Source: JBAXTZ01 sp037129925 (lineage in GTDB: Bacteria; Bacillota; Negativicutes; JBAXTZ01). From it: a stretch of DNA of 64,000 nucleotides. Each line of letters begins with the position of its first letter. The stretch's first letter is position 1. A program made the translations under genes and the position numbers. The notes below the pieces were generated by a model. The model saw only the letters and a program-made list of their open reading frames with translations. It made no database searches and was not told the origin of the DNA. This document shows, in pieces, positions 44,892 through 52,577 of this stretch. The DNA lies in NCBI GenBank assembly GCA_037129925.1, contig JBAXTZ010000012.1, forward strand, positions 1 to 64,000, written 5' to 3'.

Positions 44892-45785
44892 TGTTGTTGT
44901 TACACCTGTTATTTGCAACTGTTTCAACACATATACGAAATATCTTTTCGTCCCGCCTGCCGTTGTAACCATTCCTAGCAATCCGCCCCACAGCCAGCTT
45001 GTCCAGCGGCTAACGTACTGCCGGAGACGATTGATATCGTTTCCCTGCTCATAAAGCCGGCGGGCGCGTTCCACCAGACGCCGCAGGCTTTCAACCGACG
45101 GGCGCAGTTTGCGGTACGGATAAAAGTGGTAACCGAGAAAATCAAAGCCTTTTTCGATGCGTCCGATAAAATATTTTTCCTGCCGGTGCATCTGTAATCC
45201 GAGCGGCTGAATCACAGCGTAAAGTGTTTTGATTGCCATACGCAAGTGCCAGCGGGTTTTCGACAATATGATAATATCGTCCATATAGCGGATATAGAAA
45301 ATTTTCTGGTTTCTCATGCAAAGTTCCATCACTTTATCCAGCGGTAACAAATATAGCGCGCCCAGCAACGGCGACAACGCTCCGCCCGCAACCATTCCGA
45401 CTCCGGATTTATCGGTATCCGGCGCTGTCAGATACTGCCGCACGATGGATTGCGTTACCTCTTCCACTCGCAGTTCGGTAATAATGGACAACAGCACGTC
45501 ATGCCGCATAGTCTGATAATATGAATCGACATCAAACCGCGCCACAAAATTGAACCCGGATAATTTTCTCTGCAACCAGCGCACCGCGCCCTTGGCGCCG
45601 AAATTGTTTTTGGTATGTGTGCAAAAACGACTCAGACGAGGATTGACAGCAGCTTGCAAAAGGTTTTTTGTTCTGAAAAGCAACCTTTTTGCAGCGCTGT
45701 CCCAGTTAACGATTTTATGCCCGTCCTGATACCACGGCTGACCAGTAAATATTACCGCCGCCCCCTCCATCTGCGCTTTATTCAT
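44874..45785 (-). CDS. Small group II-like reverse transcriptase
   Basis: 303 residues, reverse transcriptase domain only. Motif A FDVDSYY (84-90), motif B GGALSPLLG (134-142), catalytic YMDD (167-170) and motif D/E region GFDFLGY (213-219), then a short basic thumb-like helix region. No maturase zinc or endonuclease domain. The SP in motif B is the group II/retron-wide form, not the SQ seen in diversity-generating retroelement enzymes. The ATG overlaps the cyclase stop by 8 nt, so it is translationally coupled to the RiPP operon. No group II intron RNA was seen around it. Function in this locus unknown. Confidence 0.88.
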   Translation of the reverse strand: MNKAQMEGAAVIFTGQPWYQDGHKIVNWDSAAKRLLFRTKNLLQAAVNPRLSRFCTHTKNNFGAKGAVRWLQRKLSGFNFVARFDVDSYYQTMRHDVLLSIITELRVEEVTQSIVRQYLTAPDTDKSGVGMVAGGALSPLLGALYLLPLDKVMELCMRNQKIFYIRYMDDIIILSKTRWHLRMAIKTLYAVIQPLGLQMHRQEKYFIGRIEKGFDFLGYHFYPYRKLRPSVESLRRLVERARRLYEQGNDINRLRQYVSRWTSWLWGGLLGMVTTAGGTKRYFVYVLKQLQITGVTTTKLSGL

Positions 45786-47622
45786 CCGCTACATCTTCCA
45801 GTATCCGCTGTATATTGCTGCAAAACATGATTTTCCGTTTCGTAATATGATCGGTTTGGAAATCGTCAGCTGAACCAGCCATTGTTTCATCCAGCTTGTC
45901 CCAGTCTATATAAGCTGCGAATAAATCACGGTTCAATTGTCCGGCTAGCGTTCGTATTGTTTCCCAAGCCTCGGCCTTTTTTTCACCGGCGAGCGCCATC
46001 ATTGCGACTTCTTCCTTGGTGGTATAGTCGTCGAACTCATGCGGCAGAATCCCGGCGAAGGCTTTTCGGTAAATATAGCGGTTTTTTGCCTGTTTGTAAT
46101 GCCAGTGCCGCGGGATTGACAGCGCCCAGTCCATGACCCGGTAATCCATGAAGGGAAACAAGTGCTGTATATTATAGTCCGCATCCAGCCATGCGGTAAG
46201 CTCGGTCCGACCCTGAATACTTCCGGATTCGATATATTTAACCGGATTAATACTGAACTGCAGCGTTGCCCTCGGGCAGCGCTGTTTCATTTTTCGGGCA
46301 AACTCGCGTTTGATGATAGTCGGCGCGCCGCGACCGGGATCGCCGAAATAACTGAACGGTCCGAACAGCCGCATGACGGTGCTGGCGACAAGGATTTTGC
46401 AAAACTTTACCGGCGACCCCTTGGCTTGCCCGTGTACTTCACTAAAATAATGCCGCCACCAGCCGGTAGCTAACAACTCCAGCAAACTTGCGCGGTGGCT
46501 GATTGCCTCATCGCCGCCCGAACCGCTGAACACTTGCCGGACGCCGCGCGCCGACAGCTCCCGCAGTTCCCGGCGGAACAGCATACCGCCGCCGCACCGC
46601 GGCGGACATGCCGCATTCAGATCGTCCGGATTCGCAGGAACGCGGGGATCATCGTAACGGCAATCCAGCCCTTCCTGCTGACAAATTTGTTCGATCAGCG
46701 CCCGGGTATCACCGGGTTGGATTTCCAGGCAGTCAAGCGGCGGTGACCAGGAAATAACGTCCAGTTCCCGCTTGGTTTTTTTCAGTTCCCGCGCCGCCAA
46801 AATCGTTACCACCGAAGAATCATAGCCGCCGCTCAGTTCCGAGCCAATCAAAGCATCCGAATAATTCACCCGGCGCTTCACGGCATCGGCGACGATATCG
46901 TACAGCTCCTTGCAGTATTCAGCCTCATTGTTGAGAATTATTTTTTTGCCCGCCCCTGGCGTCCAGTATTTGCGCTTTTGCAGCCCGCTCACATTTAAAC
47001 GCAAAATATGAGCCTGACGCAGACTTTTGATCTGCGCGAAACAGGTCGCTTCCGGGTTGATATGATAAGTGCCGCTGAGTTCGGCGTACAGCCTGACTTC
47101 ATCGAATTGCTTGCTGACAAATGGCAGCGCCAGTAGCGCCCGGTAGTCGCTGGCAAACGCGAATACCGATTTTTCATAACAATAAAACAGCGGCCGCACG
47201 CCGAGATGGTCGCGAGCGATGAATAGTTGCTGTTTTTGCTGTTCCCAGATTGCAAACGTAAAGTCGCCGTTGATATGCAACGCGCAGTCCGCGCCCCATT
47301 TGCGATAAGCCGCCAGAATTAACGCCTGACTGGAAACATTAGCCGTATCGGTAAGCCCGCAACTATGCAACAGCTCGTCGCGGTTATAGATCTGCGCGTC
47401 GCAGACCAGCATGATTCCCTGCTGTTCATCAGTATATACCGGCAGATCATGCTGCGCCTGTACGCCGCATTTATCAAGGCAGCAACCGAAACCGATATTA
47501 TGGTTGGTCCGGATAGCTCGATCGTCGCGTCCGTAGTGGCTAACTTTGGCTTGCATACACTGCATCATGTTTTCGTCGATCGGCTTTCCGTCCAAATGCC
47601 AGATTCCGAATATTGCGCTCAT
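45778..47622 (-). CDS. Lasso-peptide macrolactam cyclase (asparagine synthetase B-like, LasC/PadeC type)
   Basis: 614 residues. The N-terminal Ntn-glutaminase-like domain begins MSAIFGIWHLDGKP, so the catalytic Cys2 of real asparagine synthetases is replaced and ammonia cannot be released from Gln; this is usual in lasso cyclases. The synthetase domain has the PPi loop SELSGGYDSS (about 263-272) and a second GSGGDE motif. It would adenylate an Asp/Glu side chain of the core and join it to the new N-terminus. It overlaps the B1 gene by 4 nt and the reverse transcriptase by 8 nt. Confidence 0.88.
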   Translation of the reverse strand: MSAIFGIWHLDGKPIDENMMQCMQAKVSHYGRDDRAIRTNHNIGFGCCLDKCGVQAQHDLPVYTDEQQGIMLVCDAQIYNRDELLHSCGLTDTANVSSQALILAAYRKWGADCALHINGDFTFAIWEQQKQQLFIARDHLGVRPLFYCYEKSVFAFASDYRALLALPFVSKQFDEVRLYAELSGTYHINPEATCFAQIKSLRQAHILRLNVSGLQKRKYWTPGAGKKIILNNEAEYCKELYDIVADAVKRRVNYSDALIGSELSGGYDSSVVTILAARELKKTKRELDVISWSPPLDCLEIQPGDTRALIEQICQQEGLDCRYDDPRVPANPDDLNAACPPRCGGGMLFRRELRELSARGVRQVFSGSGGDEAISHRASLLELLATGWWRHYFSEVHGQAKGSPVKFCKILVASTVMRLFGPFSYFGDPGRGAPTIIKREFARKMKQRCPRATLQFSINPVKYIESGSIQGRTELTAWLDADYNIQHLFPFMDYRVMDWALSIPRHWHYKQAKNRYIYRKAFAGILPHEFDDYTTKEEVAMMALAGEKKAEAWETIRTLAGQLNRDLFAAYIDWDKLDETMAGSADDFQTDHITKRKIMFCSNIQRILEDVADE

Positions 47623-47903
47623 CCGATTTCCAGTATTCCTTCCTTGTTCATTGCATCAAGAAAAGCGAGTGTCTCTGCCTCACATTGCTGCCGTGCCACC
47701 TGGTATTTATTCTGCAACTCGCCAATCAGTTGCTCTACAGTTATCTGCCTTTGCAGCAATTCCCAAATAATGCTGCCTGTTTTACCCAGACTATGATATT
47801 TACCGGTCGCAACGTTTAACATTACTGTCTCACCATCCATATCCGCCGTAACAACTTTTTTGTTCGCTACGATAATCGTGTCCAAAGTAATAAGCTCTTC
47901 CAT
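47619..47903 (-). CDS. PqqD-like RiPP recognition protein (lasso B1 type)
   Basis: A 94-residue stand-alone RRE domain: GETVMLNVATGKYHSLGKTG (beta-hairpin, about residues 24-43) followed by helices (IIWELLQRQITVEQLIGEL). In split lasso systems B1 binds the precursor leader through its Y/W-x-x-P-x-L motif and presents it to the B2 peptidase and cyclase. The start has GGAGG 8-9 nt upstream. The matching B2 transglutaminase-like peptidase is absent from the window. Confidence 0.9.
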   Translation of the reverse strand: MEELITLDTIIVANKKVVTADMDGETVMLNVATGKYHSLGKTGSIIWELLQRQITVEQLIGELQNKYQVARQQCEAETLAFLDAMNKEGILEIG

Positions 47904-47925
47904 AATAAATCCTCCCTGCTTTTAA

Positions 47926-48783
47926 TCAATATACCGCATTACCATCGTTGTCAAGATAACCGTATTTTCTCATAACTATTTCATGATCGGCAATTAACTG
48001 CTGCTGTTGCGCTTCGTTGAGATGATTGCGCCAATCGCCGGTTTTTCCCGCCCGAAAGAATGAAGCGGTCTTGTAAGGTTTTTCCTTAAATCCGCTTTGT
48101 ACTTCTTCGGTCTTTAGCTTGTCAAAATCCGACCGTTCAATCGCTCGCCTGATTTGCTCTTCAGTGCAATCCAAGCCGATAAAGCGAACCGCAGCCGTAA
48201 ATGTTTCCAGCGGATTCAGCTTCATGTCCTCATACCTTACCGTGTGTACCGGCAACTCCGTTGCCTGCAACCAGCTGTCAACGTGCCCGCTCCAAGTCAG
48301 CATTATTTGCCTCAATTGATTGGGTAACCGGTTTTTGTTGCCACAAAAAGCAAAATCTTCTTTGTTCATATCGCTGATGATCCGGTCAAAATCCGCCGAT
48401 GAATGATTGGCAAAGGAAACCGCCACGTCCAGCGGATTACGCATGATATAAATCGCCTTGGCGTTGGTCGTTCCCAGCAGCGGCAAACCGTCATCGAGGT
48501 AAGTATAGGCATCGTGCGCTTTGATGAACAATCGTTTTTCCGCAATTTGCGCCAGATGATTGAAAACCGACGGGCGCAGTCGGTCTATTTCATTTGCATT
48601 CATATTCGCTGTTTCAATGCCTGTTATGCTGTCTACGATGCCGCGCGAGCTGAAAATCCCGTCAGTTTTCATATTATTGATACTGATTTCTTCATCTGGT
48701 TCACTGATCAAGTTAGAAATAAATGTCCGAAACCAGGTGTTTCCTGATTTCGGATAAGATGCCAGCCATACTATTCCGTCCAT
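47926..48783 (-). CDS. PAPS-dependent sulfotransferase
   Basis: 285 residues of the cytosolic sulfotransferase fold. The 5'-phosphosulfate loop is YPKSGNTW (10-17), the 3'-phosphate site is IMRNPLDVAVSFANH (about 113-127) and the C-terminal RAGKTGDWRNH matches RKGxxGDW. All PAPS-binding residues are present, so it should be active. It lies between the HPr-kinase-like and B1 genes, and the likely acceptor is the RiPP (its core has one Tyr plus several Ser/Thr). Its ATG follows the kinase stop codon with no gap. Confidence 0.92.
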   Translation of the reverse strand: MDGIVWLASYPKSGNTWFRTFISNLISEPDEEISINNMKTDGIFSSRGIVDSITGIETANMNANEIDRLRPSVFNHLAQIAEKRLFIKAHDAYTYLDDGLPLLGTTNAKAIYIMRNPLDVAVSFANHSSADFDRIISDMNKEDFAFCGNKNRLPNQLRQIMLTWSGHVDSWLQATELPVHTVRYEDMKLNPLETFTAAVRFIGLDCTEEQIRRAIERSDFDKLKTEEVQSGFKEKPYKTASFFRAGKTGDWRNHLNEAQQQQLIADHEIVMRKYGYLDNDGNAVY

Positions 48784-49659
48784 CTAGCCCTCCTTCATAA
48801 TTATTTCGGCCAACTCAGCCAACGGATAAAGCCCGACATTAAAAGCCAGTTGCGTAATGCGCGCGCTGTCTGTCGCCACACACATTCTGAAATACTTTGT
48901 TTTGTCCGCCGCTGTTTCAGCAAAACAGGCATTTTCAAGCAACCGGATGAGTTTTTTTCCGCCGCTGATTTCCTCCGTGAGAATTGTCAGCAGATTGTGG
49001 TTCTGCAGCAGAATAATGCGCGCAAGCTCAACCGGCTGCGTACAAAACTTACCGGGAACCGTGTATTTTTCCAATCCCTGTCGTAGCGGCTGGTAGTCGT
49101 TGATGTTTTTTTCGGCACGCTGCAAGGTATCGCGCCAGACATTTAGTTGCGGAACTCCGGGGAAAACCGTCGCACGGTCATTGATAATTCTTATGGCGCA
49201 GATTTCATCGGTGAGCAACTTGCAGCCGCTGTCATATAGCTTCAGCGCAATTGTCGTTTTCCCGGTCGCCGACGGACCGGCAATAACCACCGCTTTCCCG
49301 TTTATCACGACCGCCGCACCGTGCAGCACCAGATAATCGCGTTGCTGCAACAGCGCTGCAAAAACTGTATTCAGCAAAAACACGCGGACATCTTCCTTAG
49401 TTGCAGTTGTCTGCGGTTCGATAATAATCCGTTTTCCGTTCTCCGCGTAATACTTCGCAATACCGTTTACCCTGAGCAGAAATTTTCCCGGCGCCAGCTC
49501 GTACCACGGGGTTGTTTCCACCGGCGCCGCGATATGTTCGGGTACTGTTCCATAACCAATCGTAACATCGGCGCTGCCCTCAGCGACAATCAGTTCCGGC
49601 AGCTCAAGTCCGGATTCAATAGTCAGACCAAAAACACTGTAAGTTTTATTCTCCATCAT
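48784..49659 (-). CDS. HPr-kinase-like peptide kinase (PadeK type)
   Basis: 291 residues. The HPrK/P C-terminal kinase fold has LHGAAVVINGKAVVIAGPS with the P-loop GPSATGKT at 128-135, LLTDEICAI (Walker B-like) and PGVPQLNVW. The N-terminal 110 residues are the domain usual in RiPP-cluster members, unlike real HPrK. Homologues in paeninodin-type lasso clusters phosphorylate the C-terminal Ser of the precursor, and the predicted precursor here also ends in Ser. It overlaps the ABC permease gene by 14 nt. Confidence 0.85.
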   Translation of the reverse strand: MMENKTYSVFGLTIESGLELPELIVAEGSADVTIGYGTVPEHIAAPVETTPWYELAPGKFLLRVNGIAKYYAENGKRIIIEPQTTATKEDVRVFLLNTVFAALLQQRDYLVLHGAAVVINGKAVVIAGPSATGKTTIALKLYDSGCKLLTDEICAIRIINDRATVFPGVPQLNVWRDTLQRAEKNINDYQPLRQGLEKYTVPGKFCTQPVELARIILLQNHNLLTILTEEISGGKKLIRLLENACFAETAADKTKYFRMCVATDSARITQLAFNVGLYPLAELAEIIMKEG

Positions 49660-50434
49660 TAATTAGCGTCCCCCATTTTCTCCGAATTCCATACTCAATT
49701 TTCTCAAACACCAACCGATTCACCAGCAAGCCGATTGCGACAATAACCACCATCGAAGCAACCACCTGGCTGATATCGGCAAGTTCCCTCCCCATAATCA
49801 GCACCTGTCCGAGACCGACTGCCGACACTAACATCTCGCCCGCCATCAATGCCCGCCACGAAAAAGACCACGCTTGCTTCATACCTGCGACTATTGCCGG
49901 TAGTGTAACCGGGATATAGAAGCTGATATACATTGGCAGACCCTTCGCACCGAGCATTTTTGCCGCCTTGATATAAACAGGGCTGACATTTTTTATTGCC
50001 GATTCAACAGTCAGCGCCATGGAAAAAGTTGAACCAATAACCACAACAAAAATAATCGCTTGGTCATTGAGTCCGAACCACAGCACGGCAAACGGCAGCC
50101 AGCAAATACTCGGGAGCGTTTGTAGCCCCATAAGCAAAGAGACTAAACTCTTTTCCATATCTTTTGCCTTTAGTATCGACAAGCCGATAACAACTCCCAA
50201 GCATAGTGAAATTCCAAAACCGATAACCATCCGTTTCATACTCTGCATAACCGCTATCAACAGGATGCCATCGGTTGCAAGTTGCCAAATTTTTTCCGCT
50301 ACAGCCAACGGCGGTGGAAAACAGTACGGCTTCCAGATGCCCAGATAGTCAACGTTTATCAGGTACAGCAATTCCCAGATCAGCAGCAGCAAAATGCCGA
50401 ATACCGTTTTTCTCAAGATGCCAGTCAGAATCAT
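49646..50434 (-). CDS. ABC transporter permease, SsuC/TauC-like
   Basis: 262 residues with about six membrane helices and the EAA loop region (AAKMLGAKGLPMYISFYIPVTLPAI, near 158-182). This is the permease type of nitrate/sulfonate/taurine importers. The start ATG 50434 lies 86 nt inside the ATPase gene, preceded by AGAGGA. The gene is fused by overlaps to both the ATPase and the kinase genes. Substrate inferred as sulfate or a sulfonate. Confidence 0.88.
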   Translation of the reverse strand: MILTGILRKTVFGILLLLIWELLYLINVDYLGIWKPYCFPPPLAVAEKIWQLATDGILLIAVMQSMKRMVIGFGISLCLGVVIGLSILKAKDMEKSLVSLLMGLQTLPSICWLPFAVLWFGLNDQAIIFVVVIGSTFSMALTVESAIKNVSPVYIKAAKMLGAKGLPMYISFYIPVTLPAIVAGMKQAWSFSWRALMAGEMLVSAVGLGQVLIMGRELADISQVVASMVVIVAIGLLVNRLVFEKIEYGIRRKWGTLINDGE

Positions 50435-51200
50435 ATTCCTCTTTAGCAGCTTTCTCGACCTCCACCATTAATTCGTCCAAAATTTTCTCCACCATTTCCG
50501 CAAACAGCGGATTCCCAAAGTGCCGGTTACCCGGAATATCAATACGATATTCTTTTTTAATCCGCCCGGGATTTACCGACATTACAAAAACCCGGTCAGC
50601 CAGCAGTACCGCTTCTTCCACATTGTGGGTGACCAGCAACATCGTTTTCCCGGTTTTTTGCCAGATGTTTTGCAGTTCTGCCTGGAGAATTCGTCTGGTC
50701 TGATAGTCCAGCGCGGCAAATGGTTCATCCATCAGCAAAACACTGGCATCGGACGCCAGCGACCGGGCAATGGCCACCCGTTGTTTCATGCCGCCAGACA
50801 GTTCATGAACATAAGCGTTCTGATGTTTCGTCAAATGCACCATTTTCAAATATTTCAGTGCTTTTTCCCGGCGCGCAGCCCGCGAAATACCTGACATTTT
50901 CATGCCATATTCAACGTTCTCCAGCACATTCAGCCACGGAAACAAGGCGTAGTCCTGAAATATAACCGAAATTTCGGTTGCCACTCCGGTAATTTCTTTG
51001 CCGTCCAGCAGCACCTGCCCGCGATCCGGCTTTTCAAAACCGGCGATTATATTCAACAGGGTCGTCTTGCCGCATCCCGAAGGGCCGATCAAGCAGACAA
51101 ATTCTCCGCTCCTGATATCAAAGCCGACATCATCCAGAACAACTCTGTTATGAGATTTCGCGCGAAATTCCTTGCTTAGTCCGTCTAAAATCAGTTTCAC
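50349..51200 (-). CDS. ABC transporter ATP-binding protein, SsuB/TauB-like
   Basis: 283 residues. Walker A GPSGCGKTT (about 38-46), Q-loop, signature LSGGMKQRVAIARSLA and Walker B LLMDEPFAALD. A charged C-terminal extension (last 40 residues) overlaps the permease gene. GTG 51200 is preferred (GAGG 7 nt upstream); a TTG one codon earlier is possible. Energises the importer formed with the neighbouring permease and lipoprotein. Confidence 0.9.
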   Translation of the reverse strand: MKLILDGLSKEFRAKSHNRVVLDDVGFDIRSGEFVCLIGPSGCGKTTLLNIIAGFEKPDRGQVLLDGKEITGVATEISVIFQDYALFPWLNVLENVEYGMKMSGISRAARREKALKYLKMVHLTKHQNAYVHELSGGMKQRVAIARSLASDASVLLMDEPFAALDYQTRRILQAELQNIWQKTGKTMLLVTHNVEEAVLLADRVFVMSVNPGRIKKEYRIDIPGNRHFGNPLFAEMVEKILDELMVEVEKAAKEEYDSDWHLEKNGIRHFAAADLGIAVPDKR

Positions 51201-51218
51201 CAATCAGCCTCACAATTG

Positions 51219-52253
51219 TTAATTAATCGCTTTTTCTCCACCGCTATGCGCAACCCGGTTGAGAATATCCATGTTCACAATTTTATTTATGTCAATCCGG
51301 GATTTTATCAATCCGCGCTCAAACATCAACCCGGCGAATTCAGTCAGCGCGTTTTTTTTCGGATCATAGATCGCGGTCATGTGGCTAAACGACATATCCA
51401 GCACAGCTTGGGATAGAGCAGAATGTGTAACTTCCTTTATCCGGGAATTAATCCTGGTTCGCGCATTATCTTCATTCTTATTAATCATTCTGGTCAGTTC
51501 AATATGCGCTCTCAGAACGTTCTCGACGATATCCGGATGCTCAGCGATAAATTTGGTCCTGCCGATCAAAACTGCGCTTGGATAATTACCATCCAAGAAT
51601 ACTTCGTTCACATCCAAAATTATTTTTGCGCCCGTTTCGACGATCAGCCTCGCCGCCCAAGGTTCTGGGACCAGCGCAGCATCAATATCGCCATTGCTCA
51701 GCAGGTTTTTGATATCCGAGTTTTCTGCCGCAACAACCACGACAGTACCGCCAGTCGCAGTGTCTTTCAAGTTGTTTTTCTTCAACAGGTAACGAAGGCA
51801 TAAGTCCTGGGTATTACCGAATTGCGGAATGGCAACCTTTTTTCCGGTCAATCCGGCAACGTTGTGGATATTACTGGATTTTCCGGCAACCAGCAACGCG
51901 CCGCCCTGCGTTGCCCCGGCAAGTATCTGAATGTCACCGTTGGATTTCTCGCAGGCATTGATCGCCGGTACCGGACCAATATAACCGAGATCAAGTTCTC
52001 CGGCAAAAAACGCTTCGATCTCGGCCGGACCGGCATTGAATATTTTCCAGTCGATTGAATATTCTGACCCGATGTACTTTTCAAAAAATTTGTTTTCTTT
52101 TCCCAACAATGCCTGCGAATGCGTGATATTAGGGAAACAGGCAATCCGCACAACTTTAGTGTCAATTTCCCGGTTAAGGCAGCCTGTAATTCCGGTGCAA
52201 ATGACAAAAAAAACTGTTAAGGCAATTATTGCCGGCTTCGAACATTTTTTCAT
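51219..52253 (-). CDS. ABC transporter substrate-binding lipoprotein, SsuA/NMT1-like
   Basis: 344 residues. Signal peptide with a hydrophobic stretch (about 8-22) and a lipobox-like ITGC, so a membrane-anchored lipoprotein. The mature part is the NMT1/SsuA fold (RIACFPNITHSQALLG; GYIGPVPAINACEKSNG; ALVPEPWAARL). Family members bind sulfonates, taurine, nitrate or thiamine precursors. The operon and the nearby cysD-cysNC make sulfate or a sulfonate the best guess; no sulfonate monooxygenase is present. First gene of the operon; GGAG before ATG 52253. Confidence 0.88.
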   Translation of the reverse strand: MKKCSKPAIIALTVFFVICTGITGCLNREIDTKVVRIACFPNITHSQALLGKENKFFEKYIGSEYSIDWKIFNAGPAEIEAFFAGELDLGYIGPVPAINACEKSNGDIQILAGATQGGALLVAGKSSNIHNVAGLTGKKVAIPQFGNTQDLCLRYLLKKNNLKDTATGGTVVVVAAENSDIKNLLSNGDIDAALVPEPWAARLIVETGAKIILDVNEVFLDGNYPSAVLIGRTKFIAEHPDIVENVLRAHIELTRMINKNEDNARTRINSRIKEVTHSALSQAVLDMSFSHMTAIYDPKKNALTEFAGLMFERGLIKSRIDINKIVNMDILNRVAHSGGEKAIN

Positions 52254-52301
52254 TCATAACTCCAATCAAGTGGTGACCATACCGCCGTACTTTTGCCTTT
52301 G

Positions 52302-52330
52302 ATAATAAAACATTTCCGGCATAAAGTAAA
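52302..52330 (-). promoter_or_regulatory. Putative promoter of the ABC-kinase-sulfotransferase-lasso-RT operon
   Basis: On the minus strand TTTACT (52330-52325) and TATTAT (52307-52302) have a 17-nt spacer, 48 nt before the lipoprotein ATG. The rest of the 52254-52448 gap holds the tRNA-Val terminator and nothing else I can identify. Confidence 0.6.
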
Positions 52331-52410
52331 GAATTTCGAGCACAAAATCACAGATGTTTTATTTCGTGTTATCATCCAACCGCCGCAGAAAACGTAGTAA
52401 ATAATACAAA

Positions 52411-52439
52411 AAGCTCCACTGGCAAAACCAGCAAAGCTT
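52411..52439 (-). terminator. Intrinsic terminator after tRNA-Val
   Basis: On the minus strand AAGCT and CTGG pair with CCAG and AGCTT in a two-part stem (loop TTTTG), followed by TTTTTG. It is 9 nt downstream of the encoded CCA end. Confidence 0.8.
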
Positions 52440-52448
52440 AATATTTAA

Positions 52449-52525
52449 TGGTGGGGTTAGGCAGACTCGAACTGCAGACCTCTTCGATGTCAACGAAGCG
52501 CTCTAACCAACTGAGCTATAACCCC
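52449..52525 (-). tRNA. tRNA-Val(GAC)
   Basis: A complete cloverleaf on the minus strand: acceptor GGGGTTA/TAACCCC, anticodon arm CTTCG-TTGACAT-CGAAG with anticodon GAC (Val), T arm with TTCGAGT, discriminator A and encoded CCA. It borders the accessory island at its right end. Confidence 0.95.
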
Positions 52526-52577
52526 GAAACACTATTTATCTTATCACAATATTGAAAAATGTCAAGAATTGGTTTTG

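Noticed and set aside
44281..45785. Diversity-generating retroelement with template and variable repeats at the precursor gene
   Set aside because: I compared the precursor core DNA with both strands of 44281-44870 and found no near-identical repeat with adenine-specific differences. RT motif B has SP, not the SQ typical of such elements. Left open only as a hypothesis.
44597..45785. Group II intron
   Set aside because: No domain V-like hairpin or intron 5' boundary (GUGYG) was seen near the RT, and the protein lacks a maturase C-terminal domain; the RT is coupled to the cyclase instead.
45778..47622. Ordinary asparagine synthetase B
   Set aside because: The catalytic Cys2 is missing (starts MSAIFGI) and the gene is fused by overlaps to a PqqD-like gene, so a RiPP cyclase is the better call.
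52449..52525. Attachment site at the tRNA-Val 3' end
   Set aside because: I found no second copy of the tRNA 3' end within the window and no integrase gene.
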